Below, one piece after another: positions 9,514 to 20,904 of a stretch of DNA of 64,000 nt; the stretch's first letter is position 1, and each line of letters begins with the position of its first letter. The notes under the pieces were generated by a model. The model was not told the DNA's origin. It was given only the letters and a program-made list of their open reading frames with translations, and ran no database searches. The position numbers and the translations under genes are program-made. Source of the DNA: Skeletonema tropicum. Lineage: Eukaryota; Bacillariophyta; Thalassiosirophyceae; Thalassiosirales; Thalassiosiraceae. The stretch spans positions 868,001-932,000 of the forward strand of contig CM074127.1 in NCBI GenBank assembly GCA_037178625.1, in the 5' to 3' direction.

Positions 9514-11918
9514 ATGTATGGTAAAAGGCGGACACGTGTCGTTTATGATTATAAAGATAAAGACTGCAGCACTAATCTTGTCATCGTCAATGCTTCCTGC
9601 TCTGGAGGCGTCGGGCCTGATGATAATGATAACACTGCTGAGCTTATCAAACAAGGAGAAGGGAGCAGGAGAACACCGGTAGAAGTAGAAAGCTACAGCA
9701 GCAATCGACGTCCATCTCGCAGAGCTAGCCGCCGTGTATCTAGAAAACGTTCCTCACTCCGATGGTCGGCCAGAAGTTCCTCTGCCAGTCTTCAATCATC
9801 CTTCAACATAGATGATTCCGCCACTTCAAGCGGCTTTGTGAACATGATGGGTTTTGGTGTTAGCCAACGCTGTTCGGCAGTTCTAGTTCTAGACGAGAGT
9901 CTACGAGGTTGTGCGCTAGATGATGATACTCGAAGCTGTGCTTCCTTGGATGAGCTGGACCAGTTGAAAGAAGAGTTTGAGTTTGATAACTCTGATGAAG
10001 AGGGCGAGGGAAGAGGAAGAGAGCCTGTAGGTAACCTCGGCGGATCAATTCATTCGGAGGGAGGTTTGGATGATTATGTGGATATGATGGATTCATGAAT
10101 TGGCCTTCAACCCCTCAGGAGAAAGAAGTTGTCGGATCTACTCTGAACGATCCTTCTAGAGAAGCTGAAGAAGGGAATAAGAAGTCAAAAACGTCCCAAG
10201 AGATCAGCAGCAGCCGACGACCATCTTTCGGGAGAACGGTTTGTAAGGCAAACGGCTCGGCAGGACTAGCTGCCATTCAAGCACTCTATGAGAGCAACAA
10301 TGGCCCGATAACAGCGTCATCGCTTAACGACGACCAAATTTCTACATGTGGCAGATCTACTTCACACAAAGAAGTAGCTCTCAGTCGACTCAAGAGTCTT
10401 CTCAGCCATTCACAGATGCTTTTCTTGTTCAAAATACCAGTGATACGTAGTTTACCGTAGCACAGAAATAACCTAAAGCCCCACATCCACAACATATATA
10501 CTTAATTATTGACATCATTCATTCTCTTACTTATGTAGGAACAAGACCATCGGATGTACCCAGTGCACCAAAAGTTCCCGATGATGCATTTTGCTGGATA
10601 TGCCACGAAGATGGAACGAAAGAATGGCCAGGAGATCAGCCTGGGTTTCAAGTTCAAGAGCTCAAGCGAGACTGTTCCTGTCGGGGCTTCAGGTTCAGGA
10701 TACGCTCATTGGTCTTGCCTTGTTGAGTATGCAGTAAAGAAGTGCAACGAAGGAGGAGACATCACGAAGTAAGGCAAAGCAAACGGAGCATTAAACTTTG
10801 TGGCTTTTGTGTCTTTCGCATACTCCCGCTAACTAACACTTACACCTATCATTTCTCAATTATTTACCAGAGCATGGAGAGAATGCCCCCTTTGTAAGCA
10901 AAAGTACATCAATGACCTCCGACTCGACATGGCCGATGCTTTCATTCAGATGGTGGGTCAGATAGATGATTGTGATCCCTATCGTTATGCTGAGGTCCTC
11001 TGGGTGAAGCTTCTTGCCCTTGAGATCTGGGCCCTGAGCGAGGAGAGTATGAAAACAGCTTTCGAAATGATTTCGTTGCTTGAAAACGATCACTCCAACA
11101 GCGCTAAGAATCTAATGTCACTTGCTTATGAAAAGCTTGGCTGGCAGGTGTTCCAAGTGGGTGTTCGTTTGGAGGATAAATCGGAATCATCAGCAAAGAT
11201 TCAGCTTGCTATCACCTACTATGAGAAGTACAAAGAGTTGGCAATGTTTGTTGGAAATATGGTACAAGATTGCACGTTCGAAACACCTTGATCCTCTAAA
11301 CAAGGATAAGGTCAGACATGATCTTCCTCATCTAAGGGCCGCCTATAATCAAGATCCATCCCCACTCAACTTGTCAAACCTCGTTATGGCATTGAGATTG
11401 GAAGGCCATCAAATCGAGATTGAGAGAAAAATGGCGAGAGCGATTGTCAAAAACAAGCAGCTTCTTGGCCCTAGTAATCCTCACACCATGGAGCTCGAAC
11501 TGGGCATCAAGGGCTTGAAGGCACGCCGTTTGAAAATGTCAGAAAAAGATACTACGGATGGTATTTGGGCTTATCGTCTAGTTCGCTACGAAGACGATTA
11601 CACCAGATGCGTTATTGCTCCCATGGTCACTGCTCATGACTTTGTTGGAGGGAAAGACTATCAAGGAGACGAAAAGGAGTTCTCCATGACTATCGGCGAG
11701 TTTCATGACAAGTTCATCCTTTGTGATGGGACGCCAATCATGTGCATTGGCCTGAAGAGCCCCAAGGGAGCTCAGCTCAATGGAAAGATTGGAGACAGCC
11801 GTAAATATAACAAGGAAACTCTAAGATACGAGATCATTTTGAAGACGAGGCATCGAAACCCACGAGTGTCAAGATGAAGAACCTCCGAGTCATTTTTGAC
11901 TTGCCTTCCATTGAATAG
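9514..11918 (+). pseudogene. RING-CH (RINGv) domain protein with repeat region, frameshifted
   Basis: Frame-keeping splices are seen at 10027-10118, 10447-10538 and 10770-10871. The N-terminus is Ser/Arg-rich, then acidic. The RING-CH domain follows: CWICHEDG, then DCSCRG, SGSGYAHWSCL, and after an intron WRECPLCKQKY. A helical region of ~200 residues after it resembles kinesin-light-chain/TPR-type repeats. The C-terminus ends NLRVIFDLPSIE. RING-CH proteins are usually E3 ubiquitin ligases. Three frame breaks are needed: a G run near 10686, near 11272, and a T run near 11840. Two are in homopolymers, so sequencing error competes with true decay. I recall this architecture as an expanded family in Thalassiosira-like diatoms. 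Confidence 0.65.
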
Positions 11919-12169
11919 AAAGACGATTCCTCTAGGTTCTAAGATGCAGCTGGACGGGGCTAGCTGACTCTATTCACAGAATAATAAACAACAGAAAACG
12001 CGTTAGAATATACTTTTCCTTACCAGATGGGCTGGTAAGAACAGCAATCAAGACCAAATAATTTGCATTCACAATGAAAGTAACGAATCAACAGATAAAT
12101 AGAAATTTTACATATAATAATTGAGTGCGTCGCACACTCCAATACAAGCAGTAGCGCAGCTCTAAATCC

Positions 12170-14352
12170 TCAAACATGACGTATTACAGTCATCTTCCTA
12201 CTTGCATTCACACTCTTTTTACTAATCAGTTTGGACACCTGAATAGCCGTCATCGTTCTTACATCCTGATCGTCCACAGCCACCAGCCTATCACCGACCT
12301 GAATCTTCGTTGCTATTGGACTAGAGTCTTTCACAGCGTGAACTATCGGTGCGCCATCATTAGGAGTATCGATTACAACGCCAAGCTTCCCTGCTGGTGC
12401 ATATACATCAATCATTTCTTCTCTACGACTTTTATCATACAAACCTTCATCGTAGGTGGGGTCCTCCGAAAATATAGTATTGTTGCCCGATTGTTGCATT
12501 AATTCACTACCGCCAGTGTTTCGACTACGTTGGCCTAGAGTCCCACCTGCATCTGACAAGGAAAAGTTGCCAGCTGCCTCATAAGCCTTGGAATAATCAT
12601 AATCTGTCGTTTCCAAAGTTTCCTCACCGGCATCAATGTGATGTGGAGGTGCTATATCCGATTGCTGACTATTAGTGCTTCGACACTTTCGCAATACAAA
12701 GGGAATAATGCATATCAATAGTGCCGCGCCTCCAACAACAATTGTAATCTTTGCCCATACAGGAAATGAGCTATTGTCAGAAGTTTCAGGATCGATTATA
12801 GTATCATTTCCACCCTCCGTAGCATCACTATCATCCGAAGGCAATGATATAGTTGATACAGTACTAAGACTTTCATATCCACCAAACTTTTTCAACTCTG
12901 CAATGTAGGCATCTTGTTGATATGCATTCATCAAGGGTATTTGTAATACATCATCCAATGTTAATGCTGAATCAGAGGTAGAATAGCTTGTATTTTGTTT
13001 ATAAGTAACTTCCACTGAATCAGTTTGAAGTCCTCTTCCTCTCATCATCATCCTTCCTCGATTTCTGGTAGATATGAGCTTTTCACTTGTGTGGGTAACT
13101 CGTACTTCGATATTGAACATTTGTTCGCTATTAATATATTGTGTTTTAAAGAATTCGGATGTGACGGAAGACCATTTGGACGGATCATTGATACGACTGA
13201 TTCCAGTTAGTGTCATTTTCAGGTTGTTAATTATGATTGGTGTGACGATGCTAGTGGGTGACTGTGTCTCAATCTTGATTGTAGGAGATCGTGTTTGTGC
13301 TGTTTCAGAAGGCGATTCAGATGTTGCTGTTGGTGCACTTGTTGAAGGAGTAAGTGATGGAGATGCAGTGGGTGCGACAGTGGTTGGTTTTGATGTTGGC
13401 GCGGCGGAAGGTAAATTAGTTGGTGCAGTCGTTGCTATAGTTGGTGGAGGTGTTGCTATAGTTGGTGGAGGTGTTGCTACAGTTGGTGGAGGTGTTGGTA
13501 GTGTTGAGTTTGATATTGTCTAGAGGAGTGGAAACAGAGAGATATGAACGTTTCGTTCAATGTTTGAGTGCATTTACACCGAGGAAAGGAAATGAAACTG
13601 CAAGAATACACTTACAGTTGGTGCAGCGGTAACGGGAGCATCCGTTATAACTGTATTCACTGTAGGTGGTAAGGTCGTTGCCTACATTCAAATTGTCATG
13701 GAAGAGAATAGACTGCAATTAGAAAGATGCCCACACAAAAACAGTAGTTTTGAAATAATCACATCTGTGCCAACAAACATTTTGATTGTGTGTACTTACA
13801 ATATCAGTAGGATATAATGTAGGTCTCACGGTAAACGGTGGAAAAGTCGGTGGCAAAGTTACTGGTGAAGCAGTTGTCGGTGCCGCAGTTACTGGTGCCA
13901 AAGTGGCAGGCACAATTACAGCAGCAGTCGGTGCTGCGGTGGTTGGCGCTGCAGAAATTGGAGCAGATGTAGTTGGTGCAATCGTGCTGATTGATACTTC
14001 AGTGGGCGCTGGAGTTATAACTGTTGAGACTTCAGTGGGCGCTGGAGTTATAACTGTTGAGATGGCTGTAGGTGGCTATATGGATCGTCATGCATTTGAT
14101 TCAAAATACATATTTGTAGACACATATTTGCAAAGAAACACGAGTGAGCGAGCATGGAAGAGGCACAGAATGAATGCAACACATCAGATGCATATGAATT
14201 CACATAAAACTCACATTAGTAGGAGGCACTACCGATGTTACAAAACCTGTCGGAGCAGGTGAGCTAGTCTGCGCCAAGATGAATGCAGCAGGGCCGACGC
14301 AGAGCATCAACGTGATGCATCTTGCCACCTTGTTGGTCAATCGTAGGATCAT
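12170..14352 (-). CDS. Secreted/membrane protein: signal peptide, Pro/Thr stalk, TM, PDZ
   Basis: Four exons join in frame: 14352-14215, 14075-13800, 13681-13616 and 13519-12170, giving 609 residues. The start MILRLTNKVARC is followed by a hydrophobic signal ending ILA. Then comes a ~180-residue stalk of PT/AP repeats (for example TVITPAPTEV twice, TVATPPPTIATPPPT). Next is an extracellular domain from about residue 260, a membrane segment WAKITIVVGGAALLICIIPFVL, basic RKCRS, and a cytoplasmic tail. The tail ends in a PDZ domain (GKLGVVIDTP, DRLVAVDDQDVRTM). PDZ domains bind C-terminal peptides, so this looks like a cell-surface protein anchored to an intracellular scaffold. Stalks of this kind are common in diatom wall or adhesion proteins. 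An alternative ATG at 14397 would add 15 residues. Confidence 0.7.
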
Positions 14353-14963
14353 TGTTCTTTGATCGTCACAGCTTGTAGCAAGTTGAACAATAATCAACTC
14401 TTTGCAAATGAAATAAATATATTATATAATGATATTGATTTGATGTTTAGTGGCTGGCGAGTGGTACAATAAGTACCAATGCAGCGCACAAAAGTTCTCC
14501 TTCGAGCACTTGAATTTGGACACTCCGCTTGGCTTCAAGATTCAGATCCATCGATGGACAGAGTCGTGTGAAGCAACTCCCCAAAAATCCTCAGTCTTGT
14601 GCGGGGGTGGCATGAGAAAATGTGAGCAGCGAGACATATGCTGACCTCTTTCTCGTTTTCATTACCGTGTACTGCTCTCTACGACGGTCACCGTGTAGGA
14701 AAGGATCGCCGATTCGTCAATTTCGGAATGTAAATGATGCGAGTGGAACCTTGGAGGTACTCAGTACTCACATCGATGCATCGATGTGAGTATGATGACA
14801 AAAGCTTTACCTCAATAAGAACGCTGACTGGGCTGAGGAAGTTGTAAGTACAATAGTTCATGCCCAACCATTGAATATTATTCATACTGGGTGGATCTGA
14901 TTATAAGTATAAGCACTGATAAATAAATCAAGCTTTGATAGCGGTGGTCAAAGTTCTGCAACG
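14353..14963. other. Divergent intergenic region
   Basis: The stretch lies between the minus-strand membrane protein and the plus-strand galactolipid synthase, so it probably holds both promoters. A small palindrome, ACATCGATGCATCGATGT, lies at 14770-14787. No gene is supported. Confidence 0.45.
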
Positions 14964-17645
14964 ATGACGGCACTAGCAGAATTAGACGACGCACTCAGCG
15001 ATGAAGAACATGTCGAAACCGAACAAAACGATAACACTCTCCTCAAGAATGATAATGCTGTGGAAACCGAACAAAACGATAGCACTCTCCTCAAGAATGA
15101 TAATGCTCAACAAAACGATAACACTCTCCTCAAGAATGATAACGCCCTTGTCAAGAGCGATTCCATCGAGCAAGTAGCGCAAGATTCCAACTTTTGCGGT
15201 GTCGACATGGACGATATGGCCCTGCCCTGTGGAATGGGCGGTGCAGCCGCTGCAGCCACTTTGCCCCGTGAATTGATCTCTCGTTTGAGTTTGTTGCAAC
15301 CTGATTCGTTTAACGCTGACAAAAGCGTCAACAACTCGAGTAATGATTTGGTATCCTCACTTTACAACGATCATTTCACCTGTCTCTGTGGTCCTGGCCA
15401 ATTATCCGAAGATGAGAATGATCCCATCCCCTCGTCGGTATTGTCCGATCCCACTCGAAGTATCTGTGTAGTTACCACGGCAGCTTTGCCTTGGAGGACA
15501 GGCACGGCTGTCAATCCATTGTTAAGAGCTTTGTATCTAGTGAGATTTCAAAGGGAACGAAGTGGCGGTGCTCCCTCCAAAGGATCTGTAGCACTTGTCA
15601 TTCCCTGGTTGGAATCCTCGGAAGAACGTGAAAAACTCTACGGTTCTGCCAATAAATTCTCCGATGGTCCAGAGGGGATGAAAGAACAAGAATTGTGGAT
15701 TAAACAATATGCCAAGGAACGTTGCAACATGGAGATTGAGTCAAATGAATTAAAGTACATTTGGTACCCGGCATTCTACTTGGCGGGTTTTGGTAGTATC
15801 TTCCCCAAGGTCGATTTGTGCAATTACATCCCAAGTGAGTTGGTCGATGTGGCGATTTTGGAGGAGCCGGAGCATTTGAATTGGTTCCGTATGCCGGATG
15901 AGGAGCCTTCTTCTTCTGGTTGTGTCTCTACTGCGACTAGTGTAGATGCAGAAGAACAACAGGCAGAGAAAGTTGTGGATGCAGATGAACAAGAAGCAGA
16001 GAAAAATGTGGATGGCACAGATGATTTGTTAGCTTCTTCATCTAATGATGAGAAAGGTGTGGACAACAACGAAGTTTTGAAAGCTTCATCCGATGATGAA
16101 TCAATAACTCTCAATCATCATCAACGTACTGTTGAAAATATGCAACACAACAAACTTGGATGGACGCACCGCTTCATCTTCGTCGTAGGTATTGTCCACA
16201 CCAACTACGAAGAATATGCACGTCAATATGGGATTGGGGCGAGTTTAATTGGTGCTCCTGCCATTGGAGCGTTAAGTGCCTTGACTATGAGGGCCTATTG
16301 TCATCAGGTTATCAAGTTGAGTAATACTTTGCCTAGTTTTGCTCCTGGGAAGGAGTGTACGTGTAATGTTCATGGGGTAAGGAAAGAGTTCTTGGAAGAT
16401 GGTGGCACTGCTGCTGGAGATAATTCGGATAGTGAAACTTCGCCAGTTTACTTTATTGGAAAGTTGGTTTGGGCAAAGGTGAGCCTTCTGCTTTCGTTAC
16501 TTTTGTCAGATATCACTACCTCAACATTATCTCACAAAATTTTATTACTTTCTCTACAGGGATTTGACGTCATGATTGAGTTACAGGAAAAATTCCGAAA
16601 GAAGACTGGTCATTACTTTAAGATTGACATTTACGGAGGTGGACCTGATGAAACTGCCATCACGCGGGCATTTCATGGACGTAATCACGTCTCTCCATCC
16701 AAGAGGCCACCATCACCAAAGGAATCATCGTCGTCTGAGATGAGTGCAGCACCAACCGATCCGAAAGATTTGAATGCTGCAGCTGTCTTTGCGAATCCTA
16801 ACTCGCTCAAGACACAATCTGAGGAGACAATTGAGCAAATGAAACAACAAAGGCCTAGATTGGGGTCTGACGATGTCATTTCTCAATACCTCAGTCTTGG
16901 ATTCGAAATTTCTCCCAGCAGAGAGAACATCACCTATGTGAAGGAGAATCGAGAGCAACCACCAAACACATCGACCGACCCACTACACATTCTGAGCGAT
17001 CTTTCTGGCAAATCTTTCAGTACTGGAGTAAAAACTTCTCACGCTTTGTATAACATTGCAGATTCATCCATCAAGGAAATTCTGACCTTGTCTTTTGGCA
17101 AGATGAAGGAGAAAGTCAATGGCGGCGGTGAGAAGCAAAAGTTTGTGTTTGACCCTCCCAAGTCTAGATATGAGCTGCGTAGGCATCCGATTCCAGCAAT
17201 GTTCCCGGGAGTCATTGACCATGCCCAGCTTAACAATCCAAGTCACAAGATATTCTTGAATCCTAGCACCAGTGAGGTGCTGTGCACTACATCAGCGGAA
17301 GCTTTGGCAATGGGAAAATTTGTCATTCTACCAAATCATCCATCGAATGAGTTCTTCTTACAGTTCACGAACTGTCTTGCATATGAAACGCTGGATGAAT
17401 GCGCAGAAAAGCTCCAGTTTGCGCTAGAAAATGAACCTTCACCATTGTCGCCAGAGGAAAGGAGAATATTCACATGGGAAGCTGCTACCGAACGCTTAAT
17501 GGATTCATCGCTTATATCTATCAAGGATGCACGAGAACGAGCTACAAATGGAATGGATAAGACTGATGCTCGAATTGCGTTCTGGCTAGCTGAAAGTGGA
17601 AAGATTGGGAAGATTTTTCACAAGCACGGACAAGACCACAAGTGA
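14964..17645 (+). CDS. DGD: Digalactosyldiacylglycerol synthase
   Basis: Glycosyltransferase family 4 enzyme that adds galactose from UDP-galactose to MGDG, making the plastid thylakoid lipid DGDG. The N-terminus has three copies of a Thr-Leu-Leu-Lys-Asn-Asp repeat. The catalytic part starts at ICVVTTAALPWRTGTAVNPLLRA. The signature WTHRFIFVVGIVHTNYEEY and a sugar-nucleotide binding half follow, the latter with KIDIYGGGPDE and an E-x7-E motif (SEVLCTTSAEALAMG). An acidic insert of ~70 residues splits the N-terminal half. An 81-bp intron (16479-16559, GTGAGC...CTACAG) lies in frame, so the unspliced frame stays open; spliced length is 866 residues. Which DGD class it belongs to is not decided. 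Confidence 0.85.
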   Translation: MTALAELDDALSDEEHVETEQNDNTLLKNDNAVETEQNDSTLLKNDNAQQNDNTLLKNDNALVKSDSIEQVAQDSNFCGVDMDDMALPCGMGGAAAAATLPRELISRLSLLQPDSFNADKSVNNSSNDLVSSLYNDHFTCLCGPGQLSEDENDPIPSSVLSDPTRSICVVTTAALPWRTGTAVNPLLRALYLVRFQRERSGGAPSKGSVALVIPWLESSEEREKLYGSANKFSDGPEGMKEQELWIKQYAKERCNMEIESNELKYIWYPAFYLAGFGSIFPKVDLCNYIPSELVDVAILEEPEHLNWFRMPDEEPSSSGCVSTATSVDAEEQQAEKVVDADEQEAEKNVDGTDDLLASSSNDEKGVDNNEVLKASSDDESITLNHHQRTVENMQHNKLGWTHRFIFVVGIVHTNYEEYARQYGIGASLIGAPAIGALSALTMRAYCHQVIKLSNTLPSFAPGKECTCNVHGVRKEFLEDGGTAAGDNSDSETSPVYFIGKLVWAKVSLLLSLLLSDITTSTLSHKILLLSLQGFDVMIELQEKFRKKTGHYFKIDIYGGGPDETAITRAFHGRNHVSPSKRPPSPKESSSSEMSAAPTDPKDLNAAAVFANPNSLKTQSEETIEQMKQQRPRLGSDDVISQYLSLGFEISPSRENITYVKENREQPPNTSTDPLHILSDLSGKSFSTGVKTSHALYNIADSSIKEILTLSFGKMKEKVNGGGEKQKFVFDPPKSRYELRRHPIPAMFPGVIDHAQLNNPSHKIFLNPSTSEVLCTTSAEALAMGKFVILPNHPSNEFFLQFTNCLAYETLDECAEKLQFALENEPSPLSPEERRIFTWEAATERLMDSSLISIKDARERATNGMDKTDARIAFWLAESGKIGKIFHKHGQDHK

Positions 17646-17706
17646 TCGTATTGATGTAAAAGGTCGAATAAATAATTGAAATGATACTAGATGTTACTAT
17701 TTAGAC

Positions 17707-18923
17707 TTATTCATCTAATGCACTATCCATAACAGCATCGATACAATCTCCGTCCAAACAATCTTCTACCAAAGTCTCTACTGCGCTCTCTATCGCACTG
17801 GCGTCAATGCTATCAAGTAAGCCATCTTCAATGACAGAATCCACAGCTGAGTCGATGCTGTCAAGTACGCTATCTTCAATGACAGAATCTACCGCTGAGT
17901 CGATACTATCAAGTAAGCCATCTTCGAGAACAGAATCTGCAGCTGAACCTAACGCTGATTCAATAGCAATCGATTCAACTGCATCACCCATATCTTCTGT
18001 TATTGACTCAACAGTCGCCTCCAAAGCTGACTGCACCGAGTCTTCTGCTGCTCCTATTGAATCCGCTGCGATAGTTTCTGATACATGTTGAATCATGTCA
18101 GTCTCGACTGGTGAAGATGGCCAAATTGTTGACACCAATCCACCCATGGCTCCGTGAACGTGTCCTTGAACCATGCTTTGAAACATTGACTTCACACCTC
18201 TCCTGATAAAGGCAGGGACGACTCGAACATAAGTTTTGCGACAATTGCTCTTTTTCCCTTCCAAAGATACGAGGTCAACATGTACACTCTGACCCAAATG
18301 TGTCTCCAGCATTCCAAGATGATGCATTTTTTGAGAACCTTGTATAGCAACTTCATTGGGTTGATTTTGATACGGTTGAGATGTCGTAAGAAGTATGGCA
18401 TTGAATGCAGTATTGCTTGTCCTTGTCGCAGGTAGTTACTAGTCGTGGAGCGAACAATATCCCATGTTGGCATGAGATAAGGCGTCACTTGTGTATATGT
18501 GGACAAAACAAACGTTCCAATTTGTGATAGAGGCAGCGCAAAGAAACATATTGCCACAGCTGCTGCTAAAGGGAAAGAGTATGTCCAAGGCAAAAACAAA
18601 GGCTTGCTCTTGATCAATCCCCCTTTCACTGGAGCGAGACCTAACAGCTGATCTGCCAAGATTTCTGATTCATATCTATATTGCTCTTGTCGCGTGTCTA
18701 ATCGTACAGCATCCAAAGAATCTTGTTCTAATGATAATATATCCACCCATTTGTCGCGTAGAGTTGCATCGAATCTATTACTTTTGTGAACGCCTCGAGA
18801 AGCCGATGCCGCACCTCCTATGCGCCTCTTTTTCCTTCTCCGAGTCTGAGACGACGAGACTGGAAGTACGGCGAGAGGGATCAGCAAAATGGAATAGAGC
18901 TGTATGAATATTATTCTCTTCAT
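17707..18923 (-). CDS. Membrane protein with acidic tandem repeats, one frameshift
   Basis: The start MKRIIFIQLYSILLIPLAVL at 18923 looks like a signal peptide or anchor, followed by basic RRRKKRR. A second hydrophobic segment (PLAAAVAICFFALPLSQIG) lies mid-protein. Near 18325 the frame changes within a run of six A. After it comes a C-terminal domain ending in near-identical repeats of DSIDSAVDSVIEDG (three units) and many E-S-A/D motifs. An upstream in-frame ATG at 19109 is less likely because it overlaps the tRNA. The family is not recognised. The A6 run makes a sequencing error or slippage the simplest reason for the break. Confidence 0.5.
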
Positions 18924-19103
18924 TGCAGTAGCGCTTTCCTGGAGCCGTGGCGACTTCAATGAAGCCAATAACAATAATCCAACAGATTTTGAACCATTGC
19001 CAAGTTGAAAGTGGTGAAAATGAAGGAGGATGAAAAAGGGGAACACTTCTCTACTGTCATGCACATTATGTATGCTATTTTCCGCCTTCAGCGAACGGAC
19101 GTT

Positions 19104-19183
19104 GCACAAGTGGCCGAGTGGTCTAAGGCGTCACGTTCAGGTCGTGATCTTAATTGGCGCAGGTTCGAATCCTGTCTTGTGCA
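19104..19183 (+). tRNA. tRNA-Leu (anticodon CAG)
   Basis: An 80-nt cloverleaf. The acceptor stem GCACAAG pairs with CTTGTGC, with discriminator A. The D arm is GGCCGAGTGGTCTAAGGC. The anticodon stem-loop TCACG-TTCAGGT-CGTGA gives CAG. There is a long class II variable arm and the T arm GCAGGTTCGAATCCTGT. There is no intron. A run of seven T starting about 10 nt downstream is a pol III terminator. Class II length and the CAG anticodon both indicate leucine. Confidence 0.95.
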
Positions 19184-19527
19184 ATGCTTTTGCTTTTTTT
19201 GCCTCACTGACACTCAAGGTGGCATCATGCCTGGAATGTACTTATTGCAATATTATTGTCATTCCTTCATTAAGCAGCTCGTCCATTCATTGCAAGCTAT
19301 AATCTTTTGTTATCCTTCTCGCTTGCAGCTACAAGTTGCATTCCGTTCCGCTACATTTTGCTAATCACACTACACACTTACTTTAAAATTTCTATATCAT
19401 TTTGCGTATGATGATATTTTAATCCTACTAATTTCTAATTTACTTCTTTGCTTGCAAACTTAGTATTCCTATCTCGTATAGCTTTCATAGACAAACACAC
19501 GCAACCTAGCACACTAAACACACCCAC
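19184..19527. other. Intergenic region
   Basis: It contains the pol III T-run terminator (about 19191-19200) and the 3' flank of the decarboxylase gene. No other feature is seen. Confidence 0.4.
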
Positions 19528-20904
19528 TTAGTAGTTCGCAACAGACAAACCACGAGGTCTTTGACTTTCAACCTCCTCAGATCCAGGACCATCCGAAAGA
19601 ACCCAATTTCCCATCATGCAGCACACATCATCCTCCACCTGAATCGATGCAAGATTACTACGTTTGTACGTGGACTTCACTCCGGGCTTGGTCTTGTTGA
19701 ATGACACTGCAATCTGTGACTTGATAGCGCTTCCCTCAAAGAGAGGGTTGCTACCCATCTGGTCCAAACCACCCTCATCGGCCATCAATGTCATGACAAA
19801 CCTCTTTGGGCGGAATGCACGGACGACATTGCTGATGAGCGGGGCGTAATTCGTGACCTTTTGATTCGTCTCAAAGCTCGCATAGCTGCTGCCCTCCTCG
19901 GGAGTAATGTGCATGGTAGAGTACGAACGAAAGAGAATGGCATTCATTGAGTAGCCACAAGGCTCAAACGCACGAGGATCAATGGTTGCTCCCGGAACCA
20001 ATTGATCAATTCCTGCCGCCTTCGTTTGTTCCGTGCTAATACGCTTCGTCGCCTCTTCCTCAGTTTCATCGGGACTAATCCTAGCTTCATATTGATCATA
20101 GTAAAACTTCTGCGCCACAGTCTCATCAATATCAAACATCATAATGTTCAAGACACGATCGGTATCATTATCCTCCGCATATCTCTTGGTATGATCAGCA
20201 ACAAAGACGAACCAATGGTCAGATGTTACAGGTCCTAAAGTATAACCATTCCCATCGAGGCGTTCACACAAATTGCGATGGCTGTAGAGATACTCCATCT
20301 CCTGATGGAAGGACCCGTGTGGGAACATCTGATCACCCGGGAAGGAAAAGTTTTTACGATTGTACCCCAACCAATCAATTTCAAGGCCGACTTTGCGTCC
20401 AAGTTCAATGAGGACGGCAACGCATCGCAGGAGGGTTGTGGTGCCACACGTCTTCAACACAACCATGTAAGGATACACGAAAAGAGAAGACTCACTCAAC
20501 ACATATGCATCGAGGTAACGGTTGGACACACAAGAAAGAATGGTGCAACGCGCACGTGCACAGATTCGGTCGAGGTCCGGCCGTGATAGGGTTCTCAATC
20601 CAACCCGATTGATCTCCCCAGACGAGTCGCTGGCCAGAGAAGAGTTGTCATCCTCCACTGGGTTGATACGACGGAACATCACCTCAAGAGTCTTTTCGGG
20701 ACCCTCGAATGATCCAGTGTATTCTCGAATTTCTCCAGAGTAGTCATCATCATCGAATGGTTGTTGGGGTTGAGGCTCGTCTTCTGGCAAGACGCTCAGA
20801 TTTGTTCCAGTTCCAGCTACGAGGGCAACTACAGTGTCAGGAGGTGGAGGAGGTGGAGGAGATGGAATGCCGTCGCCAAGAGAGTCGCCAGAGAAAGAGT
20901 TCAT
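19528..20904 (-). CDS. AMD1: S-adenosylmethionine decarboxylase proenzyme
   Basis: Makes decarboxylated AdoMet, the aminopropyl donor for spermidine and spermine synthesis. The eukaryotic family is clear. FEGPEKTLEV lies near the start of the domain. YVLSESSLFVYP is the self-cleavage site: Ser after Glu becomes the pyruvoyl group. KTCGTTTLL carries the conserved Cys. GYSMNAILFRSYSTMHITPEEGSSYASFE is near the end. The length of 458 residues exceeds the ~335 of animal forms because of an N-terminal extension with a seven-proline run and an acidic stretch, plus inserts. Single exon. Start chosen at the first ATG before the proline run; the next in-frame Met would cut into the domain. Confidence 0.9.
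   Translation of the reverse strand: MNSFSGDSLGDGIPSPPPPPPPDTVVALVAGTGTNLSVLPEDEPQPQQPFDDDDYSGEIREYTGSFEGPEKTLEVMFRRINPVEDDNSSLASDSSGEINRVGLRTLSRPDLDRICARARCTILSCVSNRYLDAYVLSESSLFVYPYMVVLKTCGTTTLLRCVAVLIELGRKVGLEIDWLGYNRKNFSFPGDQMFPHGSFHQEMEYLYSHRNLCERLDGNGYTLGPVTSDHWFVFVADHTKRYAEDNDTDRVLNIMMFDIDETVAQKFYYDQYEARISPDETEEEATKRISTEQTKAAGIDQLVPGATIDPRAFEPCGYSMNAILFRSYSTMHITPEEGSSYASFETNQKVTNYAPLISNVVRAFRPKRFVMTLMADEGGLDQMGSNPLFEGSAIKSQIAVSFNKTKPGVKSTYKRSNLASIQVEDDVCCMMGNWVLSDGPGSEEVESQRPRGLSVANY

Noticed and set aside
13074..13523. Plus-strand Gly/Val-rich ORF (GGGVAIVGGGV)
   Set aside because: It is the antisense of the Pro/Thr-rich stalk exon of the minus-strand membrane protein.
19528..20904. 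Window as bacterial or organellar DNA
   Set aside because: GT-AG introns, a eukaryotic AdoMet decarboxylase, a pol III-type tRNA with T-run terminator and eukaryotic transposons exclude this.
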